Below are positions 1-7,909 of a stretch of 14,055 bases of DNA, in pieces. The position numbers and the translations under genes were made by a program. The stretch is from DATHSN01 sp035464115 (GTDB taxonomy: Bacteria; Actinomycetota; Acidimicrobiia; Acidimicrobiales; SKKL01), in assembly GCA_035464115.1 (NCBI GenBank), contig DATHSN010000413.1:1-14055 (forward strand), given 5' to 3'. Numbering within the stretch: position 1 is the stretch's first letter; each line of letters starts with the position of its first letter. Under the pieces are notes generated by a model that was not told the origin of the DNA, searched no databases, and worked only from the letters and a program-made list of their open reading frames with translations.

Positions 1-52
1 CGCCGGGCGCACCGACGATTCGCCAGTTCGAGGAAGGTTCGGGGGTCGGGCG
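1..52. other. short flank past glycerol kinase, nothing recognised
   Basis: 52 bases beyond the glycerol kinase stop to the window edge. I see no U-tract terminator and no gene start. The operon may end here or continue outside the window. Confidence 0.3.
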
Positions 53-1540
53 CTAGTCGGTGGCCCAGTGCCGGGAGCGCTCGACGGCGCGGCGCCAGGT
101 GGCGTGGGCGGCGTCGGCCGCGGCGCGATCCGACGAGGGCGTCACCTCGAGGTCGAGCGCCCAGTGCGCCTCGAGGTCGTCGAGCGAGCCCCACACCCCC
201 TCGGCCAGCCCCGCCAGGTAGGCGGCGCCGAGCGCGGTGGTCTCCTGGTTGGCCGGTCGGGACACGGTGACGCCCAGCTGGTCGGCCTGGTGGCGCAGCA
301 GCAGGTCCATGACCGAGGCCCCGCCGTCGACGCGCAGCGCCTCGACGCGGCGCCCCGACGCCGAGGCCATGGCCTCGACGACGTCGCGCGTCTGGAACGA
401 CATGGCCTCGACGACCGCCCGGGCCAGGTGGGCCCGGGTGGTGCCCCGGGTGATGCCGACGATGGTGCCCCGGGCGTAGGGGTCCCACCACGGCGAGCCG
501 AGACCGGCGAAGGCGGGGACGAGCACCACTCCGCCGGTGTCGTCGACCGACTCGGCCAGGGGCCCCACCTCGGCGGCTTCGGCGATGATGCCCAGCCCGT
601 CGCGCAGCCACTGCACCGCGGCGCCGGTGACGAAGATGGCGCCCTCGAGGGCGTAGTCGGTGCGCACGGTGCCCGGCCCGTCGGGGACCGTGAACGCCAC
701 GGTGGTGAGCAGCCCCTCGACCGGGTCGGGGCACTCGGTGCCCACGTTCATGAGCACGAACGAGCCGGTGCCGTAGGTGTTCTTGGTCATGCCCGGGCGC
801 ACGCACGCCTGGCCGAACAGGGCGGCCTGCTGGTCGCCGGCGATGCCGCTCACCGCGATGCCGGCCCCGAGCGCGGTGGTGTCGGCGGTGACCCCGAACC
901 GGCCGCTGCTGGGGCGCACCTCGGGCAGGCACGAGGTGGGGATGCCGAACAGATCGACGAGCTCGGGCGACCAGTCGAGGGTGCGCAGGTCGAACAGCAG
1001 GGTGCGGCTGGCGTTGGTGGTGTCGGTGACGTGGGCGGCGCCCCCGGTGAGCTTCCACACCAGCCACGAGTCGATCGTGCCGAACGCCAGGTGCTCGTCG
1101 GCCTCGACCGCGCCGGTGCGGAGCAGCCACTCGAGCTTGGTGGCCGAGAAGTAGGGATCGAGCACCAGGCCCGTGGTGGCGCGCACGAGCGGCAGGTGGC
1201 CGGCGTCGGTGAGCTCGGCGCAGCGGGCCGCGGTGCGCCGGTCCTGCCACACGATGGCGCGGTGGCGGGGCCGGCCGTCGCGCCGGTCCCACACCACCAC
1301 GGTCTCGCGCTGGTCGGTGATCCCGATGGCCGCGATCGGCCCCGGGACCTGCTCGACCAGGGTGGCGAGCGTGGCCTGCACCGCCTCCCAGATCTCCTCG
1401 GGGTCGTGCTCCACCCACCCCGGGCGGGGGAAGTGCTGGGTGAACTCGCGGTACGCCGACGTGATCGGCTGCCCGAGCTCGTCGACGGCGAAGGCGCGGA
1501 CCCCCGTGGTGCCGGCGTCGATGGCGATGATGACGGCCAC
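53..1540 (-). CDS. glpK: glycerol kinase
   Basis: ATP-dependent glycerol kinase of the FGGY family, making sn-glycerol 3-phosphate from glycerol in the cytoplasm. The 495 residues match the usual GlpK length. The N-terminal phosphate-binding loop DAGTT is at 8-12. The GITDQRET block at 73-80 supplies R78 and E79, Y130 sits in DPYFSATK, and D236 in the GDQQAALFGQ block (235-244); these correspond to the glycerol contacts known in E. coli GlpK. Also visible are TYGTGSF (255-261), the ALEGAIFV stretch (297-304) typical of glycerol kinases, DPYARG near 353 and the C-terminal nucleotide-site DGG around 405-407. The start is GTG, with a GGGAGGG Shine-Dalgarno about 8 bases upstream. Only 14 bp separate it from the preceding phosphofructokinase stop, so it is probably the last gene of that operon. 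No glycerol facilitator or GlpD is visible here. Family assignment is secure. Confidence 0.95.
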   Translation of the reverse strand: MAVIIAIDAGTTGVRAFAVDELGQPITSAYREFTQHFPRPGWVEHDPEEIWEAVQATLATLVEQVPGPIAAIGITDQRETVVVWDRRDGRPRHRAIVWQDRRTAARCAELTDAGHLPLVRATTGLVLDPYFSATKLEWLLRTGAVEADEHLAFGTIDSWLVWKLTGGAAHVTDTTNASRTLLFDLRTLDWSPELVDLFGIPTSCLPEVRPSSGRFGVTADTTALGAGIAVSGIAGDQQAALFGQACVRPGMTKNTYGTGSFVLMNVGTECPDPVEGLLTTVAFTVPDGPGTVRTDYALEGAIFVTGAAVQWLRDGLGIIAEAAEVGPLAESVDDTGGVVLVPAFAGLGSPWWDPYARGTIVGITRGTTRAHLARAVVEAMSFQTRDVVEAMASASGRRVEALRVDGGASVMDLLLRHQADQLGVTVSRPANQETTALGAAYLAGLAEGVWGSLDDLEAHWALDLEVTPSSDRAAADAAHATWRRAVERSRHWATD

Positions 1541-1554
1541 GGTCCGGGCCCTCC

Positions 1555-2709
1555 CTAGTAGAGGAACATGGGCTTGCCGAGCAGGTGGTGCACGTGCGGC
1601 CGGTAGGCCTCGGCGTCGTAGAGCTGGTCGACGTCGACCCGCTTGGTGCCGGCCACCGCGGTCTGCATCGGCACCGTGGTGTAGACGCCGTTCTGCAGCG
1701 CCACCATCACACCGGTGTGGCCCCGCTGCAGCTGCTGCACCGCCAGCGTGCCGTAGGAGGTGGCCACCATCCGGTCGAGCGAGTCGGGGGCACCCGAGCG
1801 CATGAGGTAGGCGAGCTGCTGGTTGAGGATGTCGATGCCGGTGATCTGCTTGAGCGCGTCGCCCACGATCTGGCCGATGCCGCCGAGCTTCTTGTGGCCG
1901 TAGGCGTCCTCCTGGCCGTACTCGACGATCTGGCCGCCGAGCATGGTGGCGCCCTCGGAGACGGCGACCACCGCGTAGCGGCTCGGGTTGCCGGCGCGGT
2001 CGGCGACGAGCATCTCCGCCAGTCGCTCGATGTCGAACGGGACCTCGCTGATGAGGGCCCGGTCGACGTCGGCCAGGTAGGCCGAGATCAGCGCGGTCTC
2101 ACCGCTGTTGCGGCCGAACAGCTCGACCACCGCCAGGCGCTCGTGGCTGCCCGCCGCGGTGCGCAGCGCGTTGATGTACTCGACGCTGCGCGTGACCGCC
2201 GTGCTGAACCCGATGCAGTAGTCGGTGCCGAACACGTCGTTGTCCATCGTCTTGGGGATGCCGACGATGCGGAACCCCTCCTCGTGGAGCCGCACCGCGA
2301 ACGACAGCGTGTCGTCGCCGCCGATGGGCACCAGCGCATCGACGCCGAGGTGCTCGAGGACCTCGAGGACGTGCGGCGTGCAGTCGAAGCGGCCCTCGTC
2401 GTTGAGCTCGAAGCGCCCCTCGAGGAACGCCGGGAGGTCCTGCTCGCGCACCTTCTGGGGGTTCGTCCGCGAGGTGTGCAGGTGCGTGCCGCCGTAGCGG
2501 TCGATGGTGCGCACCGACAGGCTCGACAGCGGCTCGAGCCACTCGTCGGCGGCGTCGGGCTCGTCGCGGTTGTAGTTGAGCAGCCCGCCCCAGCCCTTGC
2601 GGATGCCGAGCACCTCCCACCCCTTCACCTCGGCCTGGCGGACGACCGCCTTGATGCAGGGGTTGAGGCCGGGGACGTCGCCGCCGCCGGTGAGGATGCC
2701 GATGCGCAT
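1555..2709 (-). CDS. phosphofructokinase, predicted pyrophosphate-dependent
   Basis: Single-domain 6-phosphofructokinase of the PfkA superfamily, 384 residues. The N-terminal loop GGGDVPGLN (8-16) opens the fold. The active site carries GGDDT (130-134) and PKTMDND (152-158). Compared with E. coli PfkA (GGDGS, PGTIDND), the glycine at position 104 is Asp133 and glycine 124 is Lys153. This Asp/Lys pair is the accepted signature of PPi-dependent rather than ATP-dependent enzymes, so the expected reaction is reversible PPi plus fructose 6-phosphate to fructose 1,6-bisphosphate. D156 is the expected catalytic base. FGRNSG (198-203) and the YLMRSGAP stretch (301-308) match substrate-binding regions. 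The ATG shares one base with the TGA of the upstream phosphofructokinase (TGATG), and an AGGAG lies 8 bases before it, so translation is coupled. Donor specificity is inferred from these residues only. Confidence 0.92.
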   Translation of the reverse strand: MRIGILTGGGDVPGLNPCIKAVVRQAEVKGWEVLGIRKGWGGLLNYNRDEPDAADEWLEPLSSLSVRTIDRYGGTHLHTSRTNPQKVREQDLPAFLEGRFELNDEGRFDCTPHVLEVLEHLGVDALVPIGGDDTLSFAVRLHEEGFRIVGIPKTMDNDVFGTDYCIGFSTAVTRSVEYINALRTAAGSHERLAVVELFGRNSGETALISAYLADVDRALISEVPFDIERLAEMLVADRAGNPSRYAVVAVSEGATMLGGQIVEYGQEDAYGHKKLGGIGQIVGDALKQITGIDILNQQLAYLMRSGAPDSLDRMVATSYGTLAVQQLQRGHTGVMVALQNGVYTTVPMQTAVAGTKRVDVDQLYDAEAYRPHVHHLLGKPMFLY

Positions 2710-4946
2710 CAGGTGTTCTCCTGGGGGTGTGTGGCCCGCTGGTGGGCGAGCCGATGGGTGATGTCGCGCAGGTCCATCCACCACTGGACCTTGGGGCGCT
2801 GGTGCTCGTGGTCGACGAGCCGGTCGAAGTCCTCGAACCCGGTGAAGCGCACGTGACCCTCGGAGATGCCGATGAACTCCGCCGGGGGATCGGGCCGGCT
2901 CATGGCCTCGATCAGGCGGTCGACGCTGCGCGACGCGAGTCGGGTGGCGAGGATGCGGTCGAACGGCGATGGGTCGCCGCCCTGCTGCTGGTGGCCGAGG
3001 ATCGCCTGGCGCACCGAGAACAGGTCGCCGCCCTCTTCTTCGAGCAGGTCGCGGATGAAGCCGGTGGTGTAGACCTTGCTCGCTCGCTCGTTGCGCATGA
3101 TCAGGCTCAGGCGGCTGCCGCTCTCGAAGCGCTCGATCATGGCGGCGAGCTCCTCTTGGAGCACGGCGAGGCTCACGCCGGTCTCGTTCAACAGCACCCG
3201 TTCGGCCCCCGAGGCCAGGCCGCCCATCAGCGCGAGGTAGCCGCAGTAGCGGCCCATGACCTCGACGACGAAGCAGCGCCCCGACGCGGTGGCCGACTGC
3301 TTGATGCGGTCGACTGCCTCGATGATGTTGTTCAGCGCGGTGTCGGCCCCGATGCTCGACTCCGACCCCGGCAGGTTGTTGTCGATCGACGCCGGTAGGC
3401 AGAGGATCGGCAGCTCGAAGGCGGGGAAGTTGCGGCGCTCGCTGAAGAGTCGGTGGCAGCCCACGTAGCCCGACCAGCCCCCGATCATCCACAGGGCGTC
3501 GATCTTCTGCTGCTCGATGGTGCGGGCGATGTTGTAGAGATCGGGTCCCTCGAGCTCGGTGCGGGTGACGCCCAGCTCGGCGCCACCGTGCGACGCCCAC
3601 CCGGCGACGCTCATCCAGTCGAGCTCGACCAGGTCGGGCTCGATGAGCCCCTCGAAGCCGTTGCGGACCCCCAGCACCTGGTGGCCGCGGTCGATGAGGA
3701 GGCGGGTGGCGACCCGCACGGTGGGGTTCATCCCCGCGGCCGGCGCTCCCGAGTGCACGATGGCGACCCGCTTGCTCGTGGTCGGGTCGAACGGTGCCGA
3801 CGGCTCGAGGCGGGTGAGGGTCTTGAGGATCTCGAAGCTCTCGCGGAAGCTCCCGCCGCGCAGCTCGAGGGCCCGCGCGTAGTCCCCCTCGGCCATGGCG
3901 TCGGCGATGGCATGGGTGGCCTCGACCGCTTGCATGAGCGGCACCTTGGTGACCCGGTTGTTGCGCAAGCCGATGAGCTGCGGCTCGCTGTCGGCGGTGG
4001 CGTCGAGCACCTCGCCGACCGCGGCGGCGCCGAGGATGGTGCTCATGTAGCGGTCGAAGGCGGTGGGGGCGCCACCGCGCTGGACGTGGCCGAGCACCGT
4101 CACGCGGGTGTCCTCGCCGAGCTCGGCCTCGAGCAGCCCGCGGATCTGCTCGCTCGTGATCGGCCGACCGGCCTCGTCGACCGCGCCCTCGGAGACCACC
4201 ACGATGCTGTCGCGCCGCCCGAGGCGGCGTCCCCGGCTGAGCGCCTCGGTCATCTGGCGCTCCCACCCCGGCTTGGGTGGCGACTCGGGGATGAACACCC
4301 AGTCGGCCCCGCCGGCGATGGCGCCCCGCAGCGCCAGGTAGCCGCACCGCCGACCCATGACCTCGATGACGAACGAGCGCTGGTGGCTCGCCGCGGTGGC
4401 GCCGATGGCGTCGATGGCCTCGATGATGCGGTGCAGCGCGCTGTCGGCGCCGATGGTCATGTCGGTGCCGCGCATGTCGTTGTCGATCGATCCAACGAGG
4501 CCGACCACGTGCAGCACCGGGTGCGCGGCCGCAGCGTCGGCGGTGATCTCACCGGACTCGACGAGCTCGGCCAGCAGGCCCGGCCACTCCTCGCGGAACA
4601 TGTTGGCGCCGGTGAGGCTGCCGTCGCCGCCGATGACGACCAGCCGGTCGATGCCGACCTCGAGCAGGTTGGCGGCGGCCCGCAGCCGGCCCTCGCGCTC
4701 GCGGAACTCGGCGCTGCGGGCCGTGCCGATGACCGTGCCCCCGAGCTGGAGGATGCCGCTCACGTCCTCCCACCGCAGCGGGAAGATGTTGTCGCCGCCG
4801 GCGACCATGCCGGCGTAGCCCTCGCTGATCGCGAACACATCGACGCCTTCGGAGAGCGCGGTGCGGGTGACGGCGCGGATGGCGGCGTTCATCCCCTGGG
4901 CGTCGCCGCCGCTGGTGAGGACTCCGATGCGGGTGCTGTGGTGCAT
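2709..4946 (-). CDS. tandem-duplicated eukaryotic-type 6-phosphofructokinase
   Basis: Double-length phosphofructokinase of 745 residues, against about 320 for ordinary bacterial PfkA and about 780 for animal PFK. The N-terminal half is a complete catalytic unit: TSGGDAQGMN (11-20), GGDGS (106-110), VGSIDND with catalytic D155 (151-157), MGRRCGYLAL (197-206), ADWVFIPE (214-221) and GHVQRGG (286-292). Gly109 and Gly152 mark it as ATP-type. The second half starts near 391 with HSGAPAAGMN (398-407), continues with DRIKQSA (546-552) and ends with GHQQQGGDPSPFDR (651-664), closely recalling the C-terminal half of animal PFK. Its GGDGS is replaced by GGWSG (489-493), losing the metal-binding Asp, and SIDND reads SIDNN, so it is probably regulatory. 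The start ATG has only a weak AGGCAGG upstream. It is coupled to the PPi-type enzyme downstream. Fold and duplication are certain; the allosteric role is inferred. Confidence 0.93.
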   Translation of the reverse strand: MHHSTRIGVLTSGGDAQGMNAAIRAVTRTALSEGVDVFAISEGYAGMVAGGDNIFPLRWEDVSGILQLGGTVIGTARSAEFREREGRLRAAANLLEVGIDRLVVIGGDGSLTGANMFREEWPGLLAELVESGEITADAAAAHPVLHVVGLVGSIDNDMRGTDMTIGADSALHRIIEAIDAIGATAASHQRSFVIEVMGRRCGYLALRGAIAGGADWVFIPESPPKPGWERQMTEALSRGRRLGRRDSIVVVSEGAVDEAGRPITSEQIRGLLEAELGEDTRVTVLGHVQRGGAPTAFDRYMSTILGAAAVGEVLDATADSEPQLIGLRNNRVTKVPLMQAVEATHAIADAMAEGDYARALELRGGSFRESFEILKTLTRLEPSAPFDPTTSKRVAIVHSGAPAAGMNPTVRVATRLLIDRGHQVLGVRNGFEGLIEPDLVELDWMSVAGWASHGGAELGVTRTELEGPDLYNIARTIEQQKIDALWMIGGWSGYVGCHRLFSERRNFPAFELPILCLPASIDNNLPGSESSIGADTALNNIIEAVDRIKQSATASGRCFVVEVMGRYCGYLALMGGLASGAERVLLNETGVSLAVLQEELAAMIERFESGSRLSLIMRNERASKVYTTGFIRDLLEEEGGDLFSVRQAILGHQQQGGDPSPFDRILATRLASRSVDRLIEAMSRPDPPAEFIGISEGHVRFTGFEDFDRLVDHEHQRPKVQWWMDLRDITHRLAHQRATHPQENT

Positions 4947-4984
4947 GGCCTGCCTGGCGTCGGGGGGTGGACGTCGGGGCGAGG

Positions 4985-5665
4985 CTAACCCGTCGACGGA
5001 TCCGGGTTCGGAACGATGCCCGACGGCTCGGGCACCGTCGGCGCGGTCGTGGTGGTGGAGCTGGTGGTCGTGGTGGCGACGCGGTTCGGATCGAAGCTGG
5101 GGAAGTCGTCCTTGGTGACCGGACGGGTCTGGCTGCCCCCCTCGTCGACCGGCACCGGCTGGATCGCGCCGTCGATCTCGAAGCGGACCGAGCGCACGGT
5201 GGCCAGCTGGGTCGCGGTGTAGACGATCTGGGCGATGGCGCGCACCAGCTCGGTGCTCTCGATGTCGAACACGGCGTCGTTGAGCGCCACCGTGAGGATG
5301 CCGGTGGCCTCGTCGAGCGAGGTGCCGACCACCTCGACGTCGGGTGGGATGGCCGAGCTCTTGCCCTCCTCGGTGGTGCCCTCGAACAGCTCGCGCAACA
5401 CGTCGGACGGGGTGGTGGGCGTGCGGATCTGGCGTTGCTCGGCTCGGAGCAGGTCGTCGGCGTCGAAGAAGAACAGGTTCACCGGCAGGGTCCGCAGCGG
5501 CAGGGTGGTCGAGGTGGTGCTCGACGGCGCCGGTTCGAGCAGCTGGGCGGGCACGTTGTCGACCGCGAGCAGGTCGGGGCTGTCGTCGCTCGGCAGCGCG
5601 CAGCCCCCGGCGACGAGCGCCGCGACGACGAGGACGACCAGCGCCCGGGTCCGGGCCCCGGTCAC
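4985..5665 (-). CDS. GerMN-domain lipoprotein (LpqB-like N-terminal part)
   Basis: Secreted lipoprotein of 226 residues. A short basic N-terminus (ARTR) precedes a hydrophobic segment (9-20) and a lipobox-like AGGC with Cys22 as probable lipid anchor. A Ser/Thr/Pro linker (46-58) leads to one GerMN-type domain (about 60-170), with the recognisable features of an LPVNLFFF opening strand, a TPSDVLRELFEG helix and the LTVALNDA strand. The tail (197-226) is Thr/Ser/Pro-rich and probably wall-spanning or disordered. The GTG start overlaps the histidine kinase TGA by 4 bp (GTGA), so it is translationally coupled to the kinase. In mycobacteria the mtrA-mtrB-lpqB operon ends with a lipoprotein carrying GerMN plus a beta-propeller; this protein keeps only the GerMN part. 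A role modulating the kinase or cell-wall metabolism is inferred from that synteny. The lipobox is slightly off consensus. Confidence 0.88.
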   Translation of the reverse strand: MTGARTRALVVLVVAALVAGGCALPSDDSPDLLAVDNVPAQLLEPAPSSTTSTTLPLRTLPVNLFFFDADDLLRAEQRQIRTPTTPSDVLRELFEGTTEEGKSSAIPPDVEVVGTSLDEATGILTVALNDAVFDIESTELVRAIAQIVYTATQLATVRSVRFEIDGAIQPVPVDEGGSQTRPVTKDDFPSFDPNRVATTTTSSTTTTAPTVPEPSGIVPNPDPSTG

Positions 5666-7089
5666 GCCGTCACCGCTTCGTCGAGGAGCTCGGGCAGCTC
5701 GACGAGCGGGAGCTCGACGACGAAGCGCGCCCCCGAGCGACCGTCGAGCCGGCTCTCGACGCGCGCGGTGCCACCGTGGAGGCGCACGTGCTCGGCCACG
5801 AGCGACAAGCCGAGCCCGACGCCGGAGTCGCTGCCGCGCGTCCCGGCCGTGGCGCCACCCCGCGAGAAGCGATCGAAGATCCGAGCCCGGTCCTCGTCGG
5901 GGACGCCCGGGCCCTCGTCCTCCACCGCGACCTCGACCACGTCGCCCGTGCGGCGCACCGTCACCGCGGTGGCGCCGCCGGCGTACTTCGAGGCGTTGTC
6001 GATGAGGTTGGCGATCACGCGGGCGAGGCGGCGCTTGTCGATGTCGACGAACAGGGTTTCCTCGTCGGGGTCGACGATCACGGGAACGTTCGCATCGACG
6101 GAGATCCGCACCGCCTGGCGGATGAACTCCGCGGCATCGACGGTGTCGACGTCGAGGTGGGCCGCCCCCGAGTCGAAGCGGGAGATCTCGAGCAGGTCGG
6201 CGACCAGCTTCTGGAACCGGGTCACGTCGTCGACCAACAGGTCGAGCGCGGCCTGGGAGCGCTCGGGCATCTCGTCGCGCCGGGTCTGGAGGACCTCGAT
6301 GGAGGCCGCGAGGGTCATGAGCGGCGACCGCAGCTCGTGGCTGACGTCGGAGGCGAACCGGGCGTCGCGCTCGATGCGGTCCTGGAGGGCGGTGGCCATC
6401 TCGTTGAACGACGAGACCAGGGCCTCGAGGTCGGGGTCCTCGCTGCCGTCGAGCCGGGTGTCGAGGCGACCACCGGCGATCGCCCGCGCCGCCAGGCCCA
6501 CGTCGGCGAGCGGCAGGAGCGTGCGCCGCGACGCCCACCAGCCCAGGGCGGCGCCGGCCACCGCGGTGACGGCTGACGCGGCCACGAGGTAGACGGCGAG
6601 GACGTTGAGGGAGTCCTCGAGATCGGTGAGCGAGACGATCTCGTAGTACTCGGCGCCGATCGCGGGGATGGGGACACCGACCGCGAGCACCGGCTCGTTG
6701 TCCTTGCGGTAGCTCATGGTGGCCGGGCTGCCGTCCTCGACGGTGGTGCGCATCGACAGCGGCAGGTCCTGGACCGAGAAGCGCAGGCTGGACGGCACCG
6801 CCCCCTGCTCCGGGGTGACGAGCAGCAGGCTGGCCCCGCTCGGGGTGGCCAGCGACGACAGCAGGTCGTTGAGGTCGACGCCCGAGCCGGCGTTGAGCAA
6901 CCGGTTGCGCACGATGTTGGCGTTGCCGTAGAGCCGGCTGACCGCGAGCGTCTCGCGCTGGTCGAGCTGGTTCTGGCGGGTGAACGCCCACGTCGAGCCC
7001 GACAGCAGCACCGACAGCAAGAGGCTGCCCAGCGCGAAGGCGAGGGTGATCCGGGCGCGCAGACCCAGGCGTCGGGGGCGGATCCTCAC
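5662..7089 (-). CDS. membrane sensor histidine kinase, MtrB-like
   Basis: Two-component sensor kinase of 475 residues. It has a first membrane segment (about 13-33), an extracytoplasmic sensor region (about 36-162) and a second membrane segment (about 163-185). A HAMP linker (about 186-240) follows, then the dimerisation/phosphoacceptor helix with DVSHELRSP and His251. The ATPase domain shows N-box NLIDNASKY (361-369), G1 DEGPGVPD (391-398) and G2 GVGLGLS (423-429). All catalytic motifs are intact. Overall layout, H-box and position between an OmpR-type regulator and a GerMN lipoprotein resemble MtrB, although a true orthology call needs a tree. The GTG start lies 36 bp after the regulator stop. 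Upstream, TAGGCT ends exactly 6 nt before this GTG, which would fit an extra leaderless promoter, but no -35 is visible. The 3' end overlaps the lipoprotein by 4 bp. Confidence 0.93.
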   Translation of the reverse strand: MRIRPRRLGLRARITLAFALGSLLLSVLLSGSTWAFTRQNQLDQRETLAVSRLYGNANIVRNRLLNAGSGVDLNDLLSSLATPSGASLLLVTPEQGAVPSSLRFSVQDLPLSMRTTVEDGSPATMSYRKDNEPVLAVGVPIPAIGAEYYEIVSLTDLEDSLNVLAVYLVAASAVTAVAGAALGWWASRRTLLPLADVGLAARAIAGGRLDTRLDGSEDPDLEALVSSFNEMATALQDRIERDARFASDVSHELRSPLMTLAASIEVLQTRRDEMPERSQAALDLLVDDVTRFQKLVADLLEISRFDSGAAHLDVDTVDAAEFIRQAVRISVDANVPVIVDPDEETLFVDIDKRRLARVIANLIDNASKYAGGATAVTVRRTGDVVEVAVEDEGPGVPDEDRARIFDRFSRGGATAGTRGSDSGVGLGLSLVAEHVRLHGGTARVESRLDGRSGARFVVELPLVELPELLDEAVTA

Positions 7090-7125
7090 GGCACGAGCCT
7101 ACGGGCGCGGCACGGAGCGACGCGG

Positions 7126-7806
7126 TCAGCCCTGGAGCTTGTAGCCGAGGCCGCGGACGGTGACCACGTGGCGGGGGTTGGCGGGGTCGGGCTCGACCTT
7201 GGTGCGCAGCCGCCGGACGTGGACGTCGACGAGGCGCCCGTCGCCGAAGTAGCCGTAGCCCCAGACCCGCTCGAGCAGCACCTCGCGGCTGAAGACCCGC
7301 CCCGGGCTCGACGCGAGCTCGACGAGCAGGCGGAACTCGGTCTTGGTGAGGTGGGCCGGCTCGCCGGCCACGGTGACGACGCCCTCGTCGGGGATGATCT
7401 CGAGGTCGCCGAAGCGCAGGTGGGTGGTGCTCGGGTCGGTGGAGCGGACCCGGCGCAGCAGGGCGCGGATGCGCGCCGACAGCTCCTTGGGGGCGAACGG
7501 CTTGGTGAGGTAGTCGTCGGCGCCCGCCTCGAGTCCGGCCACCACGTCGTGGGTGTCGGCGCGGGCGGTGACCATCACGATGGGCACGTCGCTGTTGCGC
7601 CGGATCGACCGGCAGACCTCGAAGCCGTCGATGCCGGGGAGCATGATGTCGATGAGCACGACGTCGGCGGGGTCGCGCTGGAACGACGAGAGGGCGTCCT
7701 CGCCGTTGTCGGCCTCCTCGACGATCCAGCCCTCGTCCTCGAGCGCGAGCTTCACCGCGGCACGGATGCGCTCATCGTCCTCGACGGTCAGGATCCTCGT
7801 TCCCAC
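7126..7806 (-). CDS. OmpR/PhoB-family response regulator, MtrA-like
   Basis: DNA-binding response regulator of 226 residues and standard OmpR/PhoB length. The receiver domain (about 4-115) has the acidic pocket VEDDE at 8-12, phosphoacceptor Asp53 in VVLIDIMLPG, the T80 switch position and Lys102 in TKPF. The winged-helix effector (about 130-225) shows the LTKTEFRLL, VWGYGYFGDGRLVDVHVRRLR and RGLGYKL signatures of the family. It is the partner of the adjacent kinase by gene order and is expected to act on promoter DNA in the cytoplasm. The only in-frame standard start is GTG at 7806, because TGA lies six codons upstream. No good Shine-Dalgarno is seen; a GAGG sits about 13 bases away. The gene is separated from the upstream phosphatase gene by 103 bp containing a hairpin, so transcription may begin here. 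Confidence 0.94.
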   Translation of the reverse strand: MGTRILTVEDDERIRAAVKLALEDEGWIVEEADNGEDALSSFQRDPADVVLIDIMLPGIDGFEVCRSIRRNSDVPIVMVTARADTHDVVAGLEAGADDYLTKPFAPKELSARIRALLRRVRSTDPSTTHLRFGDLEIIPDEGVVTVAGEPAHLTKTEFRLLVELASSPGRVFSREVLLERVWGYGYFGDGRLVDVHVRRLRTKVEPDPANPRHVVTVRGLGYKLQG

Positions 7807-7875
7807 GAAGGGAATGGTGCCTCATCGGAGGCCTCGACGGTGGCACCTTCGCCCGACGCCCCTCCCACGGCCGCT

Positions 7876-7891
7876 CGCGACACCCGTCGCG
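7876..7891 (-). terminator. hairpin after the IMPase-family gene, possible terminator
   Basis: The inverted repeat CGCGAC/GTCGCG has a 4-base loop. A flanking G-T wobble and a further C-G pair extend the stem to about 8 pairs. It lies 19-34 bp past the stop of the phosphatase gene on the minus strand and before the response regulator. There is no U-tract, as is common for candidate terminators in very GC-rich genomes, so this may be a terminator, an operator or chance. Confidence 0.35.
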
Positions 7892-7909
7892 GGCGTCCGT
7901 CCGGGGCGG

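Noticed and set aside
68..1558. Long open frame on the plus strand opposite glycerol kinase
   Set aside because: It is antisense to a clearly recognised enzyme, rich in Arg/Gly/Ala/His with no motif. High GC content opens such frames by removing stop codons.
2710..4347. N-terminal extension of the PPi-type phosphofructokinase through the upstream gene
   Set aside because: The extension is Arg/Pro/His-rich out-of-frame reading of the tandem enzyme. The ATG at 2709 has an AGGAG site and starts exactly at the fold's first strand.
3453..4988. 511-codon plus-strand frame opposite the tandem phosphofructokinase
   Set aside because: It mirrors the codon periodicity of the real gene, is low in complexity, and has no recognisable domain or ribosome site.
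5002..5085. Thr-rich repetitive 3' part of the lipoprotein gene as a DNA repeat element
   Set aside because: It encodes a Thr/Ser/Pro tail in frame with the lipoprotein. Low complexity of this kind is ordinary for secreted actinobacterial proteins.
5666..6991. N-terminal extension of the GerMN lipoprotein into the kinase gene
   Set aside because: It would bury the signal peptide and lipobox internally. GTG at 5665 gives a proper lipoprotein N-terminus and a 4-bp overlap.
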